A stretch of 21,895 nt of DNA from positions 1-21,895 of the forward strand of contig JBAZHT010000029.1 in NCBI GenBank assembly GCA_041652255.1, written 5' to 3'. The translations under genes were made by a program, and so were the position numbers. Shown in pieces: positions 15,889-21,895 of the stretch. The stretch is from DMER64 sp041652255 (GTDB taxonomy: Bacteria > Bacteroidota > Bacteroidia > Bacteroidales > UBA932). The stretch's first letter is position 1, and the number at the start of each line of letters is the position of its first letter. The notes beneath the pieces were generated by a model. The model was not told the origin of the DNA, ran no database searches, and saw only the letters and a list, made by a program, of their open reading frames with translations.

Positions 15889-17631
15889 TTAACTGATATC
15901 CAGGTTCAGATCATCCCGTAAAGCGGCCACCTGGGGATGCTTTTCGGCCATGAACCTTGCTTTGTCTTCGGGCATGTAGCATGTTCCGTCAGGCATGTTT
16001 TCCAGCGATTCTTCAACCACAAGACAGGAGTGCACATCTTTGTTCCCCAGAGATTTACGAAGGTATTGATCTATAATAACGCCAAAGCGTTCCTCAATCC
16101 ATTTTTTTTGTAACTCATTGATCACTTTGAATTGGACGGTATGTCCTTCAACGACCGTTGGGGTACAACGGGAAAGAGTAGCCGACAAATGAGGCCTGCT
16201 TTCAAACAGAGCGTACAAACCGGGCAGTATCCTTTGCAGGTCTTCCGTTTTTATTTCCTTTTCATTTCCGGCAGGAACACCTTCTTCAGGTTCTTCTTCT
16301 TTGGTTGTGTCCCGTTTCTTGCCGTTTTGGCGCATCAGGTTCTTTATTGATACCGTTCCGGCTTTTGTGGAAATCTTTTCCGGCATGTTTTCAGAAACAG
16401 GGCCCTGCGTTTTTTCCGGTTCTACGGCATTGGGTAGTTCAGCAGCATCGGAGACTTTGACGGCGGGTGGACGTTCTGTTTCAAGGACTTCTCCTTTCGG
16501 TTCAACAGAAACTGTTTTCTGTTCTTGCGTGTTTGCCTTGTTTTCCAATTGGCTTAGGCGAATCAGGGCCATTTCTATGTGAAGCCTGGGCTGGTTGCTC
16601 TGTTTGTACCCGGCTTCTGCCTGCGTGCTGATACTTAATGCCTTGAAAAGAAAAGGCAGGGAACACCTTCCGGCCTGTTCGCGGAACTTCAGGGCCGTTT
16701 CCTCGCCGTATTCCAGTAAAGGGAGACTCTCGGGCTGTTTGCAAACCAACAGGTCTCTGAAATGGGAACTTAAGCCTCCGATAAAATGCAAAGCGTTGAA
16801 TCCGCGGGACAGGATCTCGTCAAAAAGGAGTAACATTTTCTCAAAGCTGCCGTCCAGGGCCATTTGGGTCAGACGGAAATAATACTCCCTGTCCAGTACG
16901 TTCAAATTGGAAATTACCTGGAGGTATGTCACTTCTTTGCCGCTTACGGCTATACACTGATCCAAAAGCGTAAGGGCATCCCGCATGGCTCCGTCTGCTT
17001 TTTGGGCAATAACGCCCAACGAATCCCGTCCAATGGTAACCCCCTCTTTTTTTGCAACTTCTTCCAGATGAATCATCATGGCTTTTATTGAGATGCGGTT
17101 GAAATCAAAAACCTGGCATCTGGAAAGAATGGTCGGCAATACTTTATGCTTCTCGGTTGTGGCCAGTATGAACAATGCATAGGAAGGAGGTTCTTCCAGC
17201 GTTTTGAGAAAAGCATTGAATGCAGACTGGGACAGCATGTGTACTTCATCTATGATATACACACTGTATTTTCCCACTTGCGGCGGAATGCGAACTTTAT
17301 CTATCAATTCCCGGATATCATCTACCGAGTTGTTGGAAGCGGCATCCAGTTCATGTATGGAATAAGACCTGCCTTCGGCAAACGAGATACAGGATTCACA
17401 TGTTCCGCATGCCTCCATGTTTTCCGCGGGATGGAGGCAGTTGATTGTCTTGGCAAAGATCCGGGCACAAGTGGTTTTACCCACTCCCCGGGGCCCGCAA
17501 AACAGATATGCGTGAGCCAGTTGTTTTCTGGCTATGGCATTTTTCAGGGTAGTTACGATATTATCCTGATCAACAACGTCACTAAATTGTTGAGGACGGT
17601 ATTTTCTTGCTGATACCACAAATTGATCCAT
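15889..17631 (-). CDS. dnaX: DNA polymerase III subunit gamma/tau
   Basis: DnaX is the AAA+ motor of the clamp loader that places the sliding clamp on DNA at the replication fork. The 580-residue protein has Walker A GPRGVGKT (46-53), a zinc module with Cys65, Cys75, Cys78 and Cys81, Walker B IIDEVH (126-131) and sensor/arginine-finger region SRC (170-172). A low-complexity charged linker (about 380-470) leads to a short C-terminal domain, as in a tau-length form. I chose the ATG at 17631 because MDQFVVSARKYRP is the conserved family opening. The frame continues 28 codons upstream with no resemblance and crosses the promoter. lptB follows 13 bases downstream. Confidence 0.95.
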   Translation of the reverse strand: MDQFVVSARKYRPQQFSDVVDQDNIVTTLKNAIARKQLAHAYLFCGPRGVGKTTCARIFAKTINCLHPAENMEACGTCESCISFAEGRSYSIHELDAASNNSVDDIRELIDKVRIPPQVGKYSVYIIDEVHMLSQSAFNAFLKTLEEPPSYALFILATTEKHKVLPTILSRCQVFDFNRISIKAMMIHLEEVAKKEGVTIGRDSLGVIAQKADGAMRDALTLLDQCIAVSGKEVTYLQVISNLNVLDREYYFRLTQMALDGSFEKMLLLFDEILSRGFNALHFIGGLSSHFRDLLVCKQPESLPLLEYGEETALKFREQAGRCSLPFLFKALSISTQAEAGYKQSNQPRLHIEMALIRLSQLENKANTQEQKTVSVEPKGEVLETERPPAVKVSDAAELPNAVEPEKTQGPVSENMPEKISTKAGTVSIKNLMRQNGKKRDTTKEEEPEEGVPAGNEKEIKTEDLQRILPGLYALFESRPHLSATLSRCTPTVVEGHTVQFKVINELQKKWIEERFGVIIDQYLRKSLGNKDVHSCLVVEESLENMPDGTCYMPEDKARFMAEKHPQVAALRDDLNLDIS

Positions 17632-17636
17632 AAGAT

Positions 17637-17645
17637 GCAAAGATA
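17637..17645 (-). promoter_or_regulatory. Bacteroidetes -7 box for dnaX-lptB
   Basis: On the minus strand this is TATCTTTGC, a full match to TAnnTTTGY. It ends only 5 bases before the dnaX ATG, so a transcript from it would be leaderless or nearly so. No -33 TTG was found at the normal spacing. It could be a chance match, but it is the only candidate in the 49-base gap between the two genes. Confidence 0.5.
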
Positions 17646-17657
17646 AGAAATTATCCC

Positions 17658-17666
17658 TATTTTTGC
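17658..17666 (+). promoter_or_regulatory. Bacteroidetes -7 box for the M16 peptidase operon
   Basis: TATTTTTGC fully matches TAnnTTTGY and ends 14 bases before the ATG at 17681. It lies 12 bases from the oppositely oriented dnaX box, so the two promoters are back to back. It covers the TTG codon at 17663 that could otherwise be taken as a start, which argues for a start further downstream. Confidence 0.55.
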
Positions 17667-17680
17667 GGCCTCCGGTGACT

Positions 17681-18937
17681 ATGACAAAAACTATGAAATC
17701 CGTCTTTATTACCACTCTTTCATCCGGTATGAAATGTGCGGTCCTGACAACAACCTCTCCGGTCAGTTATTGTGCATTGACTACATTGGCCGGTACCCGT
17801 TTTGAACCTGCGGGACTGGCGGGACTGGCACATTTTTGCGAACATATGCTGTTCAAAGGAACGGTCAAAAGGAAATCCTATCACATCAACAACCGTCTGG
17901 AAAGACTGGGAGGGGAGATCAATGCCTTTACCACCAAGGAAGAACTGGTGCTTCACGCCACCGTGTTGCGGGAAGATCTGAATAAAGCCCTGGAACTGAT
18001 CTCCGATATGGTTTTACATTCGGTATTTCCACCCAACGAAATGATCAAGGAAAGGGACGTGATCCTGGATGAGATACGTTCGTATAAAGATTCGCCTACA
18101 GATCTGATATATGACAAATTTGAAGAAAAACTATTCATTGGAACACCCATGTCCCAACCCATTCTTGGGATTCCCCGGGAGCTTAAAAAGATCACGTCTG
18201 AGCACCTGAATGAATTCCTGAAGGAACGGTTTCGTCCCGAACAAATGTCTCTGAGCATTGTAGGCAATATATCTCCGCAACGGGCCCTTGCCATGGCGGA
18301 AAAATATTACGGCAAAGAATTTTTTCAGTATACCGGGACCGTACCGGATCAGGTTCAAATAAACACTCCCATGGTTGTTCCGTCCTGTTTATTCAACGAC
18401 AAGGAAAAAAGGGGCACTTATCAAACACATTGCCTTACAGGCTCTCTTGCATACGGACTTCACGACAAAAACCGGATCCCTCTTGTATTGTTGATGAACC
18501 TGATAGGAGGACCGGCTTCCAATGCCAGGCTGAATATGGTTTTAAGAGAGAAATACGGATTGGTCTATACTGTGGAAGCATCCTATTCTCCTTATATGGA
18601 TACCGGGTTTGCCGGTATCTACTTTGGAACGGACGGACCGAATCTGGACCGTTGCCGGGAATTAACAGAGAAGGTGATCCGGGAATATGCTGCCTTCACG
18701 ATGACATCCATGCAATTGGAACGGGCCAAAAAACAACTGACAGGCCAAATGTCCATAACCGAAGACAACCATGAAGTGCAGTGCCTTTCCATGGGAAAAA
18801 GCCTGTTGGCATTCGGAAAGGTCATTTCACACGCACAAATGCTTGCCATGATCGCTGCTGTAACTCCCCAACAGGTACTGCATGTGGCCAATGAAATATG
18901 GGACAAATCCAGGAGGTGTACCCTGGTATATATTTGA
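17681..18937 (+). CDS. M16 family zinc metallopeptidase (insulinase/MPP-like)
   Basis: M16 peptidases are zinc enzymes with an inverted HxxEH motif that degrade peptides in a closed chamber. From the ATG at 17681 the protein has 418 residues. HFCEH lies at 51-55, followed 75 residues later by the Glu of the VILDEI segment as third metal ligand, so the site is complete. The C-terminal domain has LREKYGLVYTV, the usual M16 substrate-side Arg/Tyr region. It is a single-unit peptidase of the bacterial processing-peptidase-like type. No signal peptide is seen, so it is probably cytoplasmic. A start at 17693 (MKSVF) is also possible, while the TTG at 17663 falls in the promoter. Its TGA overlaps the next ATG by one base. 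The substrate is unknown. Confidence 0.92.
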   Translation: MTKTMKSVFITTLSSGMKCAVLTTTSPVSYCALTTLAGTRFEPAGLAGLAHFCEHMLFKGTVKRKSYHINNRLERLGGEINAFTTKEELVLHATVLREDLNKALELISDMVLHSVFPPNEMIKERDVILDEIRSYKDSPTDLIYDKFEEKLFIGTPMSQPILGIPRELKKITSEHLNEFLKERFRPEQMSLSIVGNISPQRALAMAEKYYGKEFFQYTGTVPDQVQINTPMVVPSCLFNDKEKRGTYQTHCLTGSLAYGLHDKNRIPLVLLMNLIGGPASNARLNMVLREKYGLVYTVEASYSPYMDTGFAGIYFGTDGPNLDRCRELTEKVIREYAAFTMTSMQLERAKKQLTGQMSITEDNHEVQCLSMGKSLLAFGKVISHAQMLAMIAAVTPQQVLHVANEIWDKSRRCTLVYI

Positions 18938-19605
18938 TGATTACAGAAGTTTTAAAAAAATACCTGAATGACCATTCCAGACAAAAGGATCCGGTTTTGG
19001 AATGGCTGGAACGCGAGACACATTACCGATGTGTTCACCCCAGAATGCTAAGCGGAGAACCATTGGGCTCTTTGCTCACAATGCTGGTAAAAATGATACG
19101 TCCCGGGAATATTCTGGAAATTGGTACCTTTACCGGTTATTCGTCCATTTGTATGGGACGGGGGTTGACTCCGGAAGGAAGGATTGATACCATTGAAATC
19201 TTTGATGAAAATAATGACCTGATTATGGAAGCATTCCGTCGCAGCGGTCTGGAAAGACAAATAAACCTGCATAACGGCAATGCCCTGGAAGTGATCCCCC
19301 GTCTGTTACAAAACGGATATACCTGTCAATTGGTATATATTGACGGCAACAAACGGGAATACTGTGATTATTACATGGCCGCTAAACAGGTTCTGACACA
19401 GGGGGGATATATTATTGCCGACAACGTACTATGGGACGGAAAGGTAGCCGATCCAAAACACAAAGACCCGCAAACCGAAGGATTGCGGGCATACAACTGC
19501 ATGGTGTCACAGGACCAGGAAGTTTCCACGGTACTGCTTCCACTTGGGGACGGTTTGTCTATTTGCCGGAAGGATGGACCTGCAATTGGTATTCCCACTC
19601 GTTAA
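18937..19605 (+). CDS. SAM-dependent O-methyltransferase (catechol O-methyltransferase-like)
   Basis: This is a predicted class I methyltransferase of the metal-dependent O-methyltransferase (Methyltransf_3) family. The 222-residue product has the SAM loop LEIGTFTGYSS (60-70), the acidic ribose-binding region TIEIFDEN (85-92), YIDGNKREY with Asp136, and ADNVLW with Asp162 and Asn163. These match the three metal ligands of the family. The ATG at 18937 overlaps the M16 stop as TGATG, so coupling with the peptidase is likely. An in-frame ATG at 18898 lies inside the M16 gene and is less likely. The C-terminus is read from 47 bases shared with the opposite gene. The methyl acceptor cannot be told from sequence. 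Confidence 0.92.
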   Translation: MITEVLKKYLNDHSRQKDPVLEWLERETHYRCVHPRMLSGEPLGSLLTMLVKMIRPGNILEIGTFTGYSSICMGRGLTPEGRIDTIEIFDENNDLIMEAFRRSGLERQINLHNGNALEVIPRLLQNGYTCQLVYIDGNKREYCDYYMAAKQVLTQGGYIIADNVLWDGKVADPKHKDPQTEGLRAYNCMVSQDQEVSTVLLPLGDGLSICRKDGPAIGIPTR

Positions 19606-20947
19606 AATAAAGGTTGCCTCCGCGCCATTCTACTTCCCCGCGTTGAAAATCTACGGTTTCTGAACGAAAATGGATCTTTGCAGGGAAAAAAGCACCTCCG
19701 ATATCTGTATTCACAGCCATGCGGTATGCATCTATGCCTCGGGAATAAAAATGCTCAACAGGTTGCGGTTGCAAGCCGAATGACTGATCTACCGGGATCC
19801 AGCCGATGCCTTCCAGATAAGCCTCGGCCCAGTCATGAAGGTTCACGGCTCCCGGATGCAACATCCAACCACTTTCCCACCTGGCCGGAATGCCAAGGCT
19901 CCGGCACATGGAAATGAAGAGCAAACTTACCTGACCGCAGTCTCCGTGTCCGTTTTCCAATACGTAAAGGGGAATGCTTTCAATGGTCGAATATTCCCGG
20001 GCTCCCGCCCAGGGATAGTTTCGGCTTATATAGGTAAATATTTTCCGAAGCTTCAGGTACGGATTTGTTTCATCACCCGCAATTTTATTAGCCAGTTCAG
20101 CGACTTTTCCGTCTGTGACTATATGAGGAGGTACGGCCTGGGTGTATTGACGGTATTCCAGGCTTAGTGTGTCATAGGGAAGTATATCCTTCAGAGGATC
20201 AAATTGGTCGTATTGTGCATAAGCTGTATAAGTAAATGAATAGCTGAAAACAGCAGAACTGTCTTTGACGGCCTCTTTTTCCATATAAATGGATTTGTGT
20301 ACATAATGATCCGGAGAGATGATGTAATGGGGTTCAGAAACTTCAGTCAGTCTGAAATCTTTTTGGCGGGGGACATCGGTTCGCGGCAGAGGCATCCATG
20401 CCCTTATGATCTCTCCACCGGGAACGGTATTGGCCGGGACGGTCAGTGTATAAGTAATGGAATAAGTGACGTGTTCTACTTTGTTAACACCTTTTTTTTT
20501 GGTAAGTTCTACCACACGGGGGAGGTGTTCCTTAAGGAGCAAAGCTTTGGGATCTTCCTCGGGCCCGTTGATTTCCACGAACTTTTCCCGGCACGTACTG
20601 TCAATCCGGAAGAGGTTCCTGAAAGCCCTTGAAAAATAACGTTTTTCTCCATTTATGAACATTGATTCCAACGCCCGGGATTTTTCCCACTTTTTCAATT
20701 GATCAAGTGTGACATCGGGGAAATAACGACGTATATAAGCCAGGGCTTCCTCTTCTGTTTTATTAAAATCCAGGGCTATACGGCGCATACGTTCCGTTTC
20801 CCAATCCCCGGACAGCGTTGCCAGTGCAATTTCTGACTGCCGTTCCAGGATTCCCGAAGCTACCTGTCCGGGTGTAGGGACATTTCCCGTGTTGTTGCAC
20901 GAAAGGACGATCATTAAGGCCGCGAAGGCCGTAAGCCATGTTTTCAT
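19559..20947 (-). CDS. Transglutaminase-like domain lipoprotein
   Basis: The 462-residue product opens with a lipoprotein signal ending in VLSC (Cys17), so it is probably anchored in the envelope. Residues about 20-310 are a large region I do not recognise; part of it looks beta-rich. The C-terminal part is a transglutaminase-like (papain-fold) domain with the full triad: Cys337 in GHGDCGQ, His371 in NLHDW and Asp387 in PVDQS. Such domains in bacteria often act as peptidases or acyl transferases rather than crosslinkers, and the substrate here is unknown. It starts 7 bases after efp and probably shares its transcript. Its last 47 bases overlap the convergent methyltransferase gene. Confidence 0.88.
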   Translation of the reverse strand: MKTWLTAFAALMIVLSCNNTGNVPTPGQVASGILERQSEIALATLSGDWETERMRRIALDFNKTEEEALAYIRRYFPDVTLDQLKKWEKSRALESMFINGEKRYFSRAFRNLFRIDSTCREKFVEINGPEEDPKALLLKEHLPRVVELTKKKGVNKVEHVTYSITYTLTVPANTVPGGEIIRAWMPLPRTDVPRQKDFRLTEVSEPHYIISPDHYVHKSIYMEKEAVKDSSAVFSYSFTYTAYAQYDQFDPLKDILPYDTLSLEYRQYTQAVPPHIVTDGKVAELANKIAGDETNPYLKLRKIFTYISRNYPWAGAREYSTIESIPLYVLENGHGDCGQVSLLFISMCRSLGIPARWESGWMLHPGAVNLHDWAEAYLEGIGWIPVDQSFGLQPQPVEHFYSRGIDAYRMAVNTDIGGAFFPAKIHFRSETVDFQRGEVEWRGGNLYFNEWEYQLQVHPSGK

Positions 20948-20954
20948 AATAAGG

Positions 20955-21521
20955 TTATTTTACCCGTTCCGAATAAGCCCGGGTGCGTGTGTCCACTTTA
21001 ATGCGTTCACCCTGGTTGATGAACAGGGGAACCATAATCTCGGCGCCGGTTTCAAGCGTAGCTGCTTTCAGGGCATTGGTAGAAGCTGTGTCTCCTTTAA
21101 CGGCAGGTTCGGTATATGTGATCTCCATTTCCACAAAAGGAGGCAATTCACAAGTCAGAACCCGTTCTTCGTCTGCCAGGAACATCATTTCCACGCATTG
21201 TCCTTCTTTCATCAGATCGGGATTCTCAATCAGGTCCGGTTGAAGGGATATTTGTTCGAAAGTCTCGGTATGCATAAAATTAAATCCCATATCGTCTTTA
21301 TAGAGGAATTGATAAGGGCGTCTTTCCACGCGGATGGTTTCCACTTTTTCTCCGGCATTGAAGGTGTTTTCCAAAACGCGGCCGTTTTCCAGATTGCGCA
21401 ATTTCGTTTTTACAAAAGCGGCGCCCTTGCCGGGTTTTACGTGTTGAAACCATATAATGGAACAAGGTTTCCCGTTGAAAGAAATATACAATCCGTTTTT
21501 AAAATCTGATGTAGTTGCCAT
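20955..21521 (-). CDS. efp: Elongation factor P
   Basis: EF-P binds between the ribosomal P and E sites and relieves stalling at consecutive prolines. The 188-residue protein has the three-domain EF-P layout, with the loop VKPGKGAAF carrying Lys32, which corresponds to the residue modified in many bacteria. ERRPYQFLY, TCELPPFVE and the C-terminal GERIKVDTRTRAYSERV are typical family segments. The ATG at 21521 gives MATTSDFKNG, a common opening. An in-frame ATG at 21554 would add 11 hydrophobic residues and overlap the -7 box. No modification enzyme gene is in the window. The transglutaminase-like lipoprotein gene follows 7 bases downstream. Confidence 0.97.
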   Translation of the reverse strand: MATTSDFKNGLYISFNGKPCSIIWFQHVKPGKGAAFVKTKLRNLENGRVLENTFNAGEKVETIRVERRPYQFLYKDDMGFNFMHTETFEQISLQPDLIENPDLMKEGQCVEMMFLADEERVLTCELPPFVEMEITYTEPAVKGDTASTNALKAATLETGAEIMVPLFINQGERIKVDTRTRAYSERVK

Positions 21522-21550
21522 ATAAATGTGTATGAAAAATGATATAAAGT

Positions 21551-21559
21551 ACAAATTTA
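21551..21559 (-). promoter_or_regulatory. Bacteroidetes -7 box for efp
   Basis: On the minus strand this reads TAAATTTGT, a full match to TAnnTTTGY, ending 29 bases before the efp ATG. The surrounding AT-rich gap between efp and the divergent GNAT-like gene is 59 bases long. No clear -33 element was seen. Confidence 0.6.
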
Positions 21560-21580
21560 CTCGTTTTTTTATATTTATTT

Positions 21581-21895
21581 ATGATTACTGTTAAAGAGAT
21601 AACCTCCCGGTCAAACAAAAAAAAATTCTTTGAATTTCCGGTCAGACTGTATAAGAACAATTCCTGCTTTGTTCCCACATTGATTACAGAAGAAATGAGG
21701 GATTTCGATCCCGCCAAAATGCGGCGTTTGATTATGCTTCCTGTAAAATGTTCCTGGCATATAAAGACGGGGAGGTTGCCGGCAGAGTTGCGGCTATTTT
21801 GAACAATGCCTATAATTACAAAATGAATGTGCGACAGATGCGTTTTACCCGTTTTGACTTTATTGACGATTACGGGGTATCCGAGGCACTGTTTA
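21581..21895 (+). pseudogene. GNAT-like N-acetyltransferase family gene with a frameshift, cut by window edge
   Basis: The first frame, from the ATG at 21581, reads MITVKEITSRSNKKKFFEFP and continues to DFDPAK, the N-terminus of a family of about 380 residues annotated in Bacteroidetes as GNAT N-acetyltransferases. After the A run at 21716-21719 this frame turns to unrelated sequence and stops near 21802. The -1 frame from 21718 gives NAAFDYASCKMFLAYKDGEV and then AILNNAYNYKMNVRQMRF up to the window edge, the expected continuation. One missing A in the run (4 instead of 5) explains it. This may be a real mutation or a sequencing error. No canonical slippery heptamer is present, so programmed frameshifting is unlikely. 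The 3' end is outside the window. Confidence 0.7.

Noticed and set aside
17663..17680. TTG start for the M16 peptidase at 17663
   Set aside because: The codon is inside the -7 box; ATGs at 17681 and 17693 fit the family N-terminus better.
18911..18918. AGGAGGTG, a strong Shine-Dalgarno match ahead of the O-methyltransferase
   Set aside because: It lies 18 bases before the ATG, too far for normal use, and it encodes conserved residues near the end of the M16 protein; most other genes here lack such sites.
21570..21578. TATATTTAT as a -7 box for the GNAT-like gene
   Set aside because: It lacks the G of TAnnTTTG and ends 2 bases from the ATG; in such AT-rich sequence it is likely chance.
21716..21722. 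Programmed -1 frameshift in the GNAT-like gene
   Set aside because: The site CCAAAAT lacks the XXXYYYZ heptamer in the right phase and no strong downstream structure is evident; a one-base deletion is simpler.

Overview
The window reads as chromosomal core genome of a member of the Bacteroidetes, most likely order Bacteroidales. Four things point there. The division and cell-wall (dcw) gene order is the one usual in that phylum. Most starts lack a convincing Shine-Dalgarno site. Every intergenic promoter region carries a perfect TAnnTTTGY -7 box. The EF-P, MraY and M23 proteins have family-typical sequences for the phylum. No mobile element, CRISPR array, tRNA or rRNA was seen. Coding density is very high, and no gap between genes exceeds about 125 bases.

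Left and centre (1-13625, minus strand): an almost complete dcw cluster, transcribed right to left as mraZ, rsmH, ftsL-like, ftsI, murE, mraY, murD, ftsW, murG, murC, ftsQ, ftsA and the first 41 codons of ftsZ. Spacing ranges from ATGA overlaps to about 20 bases, so one long operon is likely. It encodes most cytoplasmic steps of peptidoglycan precursor synthesis (MurC, MurD, MurE), the lipid I and lipid II steps (MraY, MurG), and septal synthesis and the divisome (FtsW, FtsI, FtsL, FtsQ, FtsA, FtsZ). MurF and Ddl are not in the run. MurE carries the DNPR motif expected for meso-diaminopimelate.

Divergent control region (13626-13747): four head-to-tail 10-base units (TGGAAAA-type, one degenerate) lie between the -7 boxes of mraZ and of a divergent M23-family lipoprotein. 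This looks like the MraZ operator, and its position could let MraZ act on both transcripts.

Right part (13748-21895): the M23 lipoprotein gene (+) runs into lptB (-), overlapping it by 14 bases. lptB follows dnaX in a two-gene minus-strand unit. dnaX is divergent from an M16 zinc peptidase gene, which is coupled to an O-methyltransferase gene (+). That gene overlaps the end of a transglutaminase-like lipoprotein gene (-) by 47 bases. The lipoprotein gene is the second gene after efp (elongation factor P). At the right edge a GNAT-like gene (+) starts but carries a one-base frameshift in an A run.

I found no clearly new multi-gene system. The points most worth checking are the MraZ-box array between divergent promoters, the frameshifted GNAT gene, the HxD variant of the M23 zinc site, the FtsI lacking a PASTA domain, the MraY loop variant and the overlapping convergent genes.
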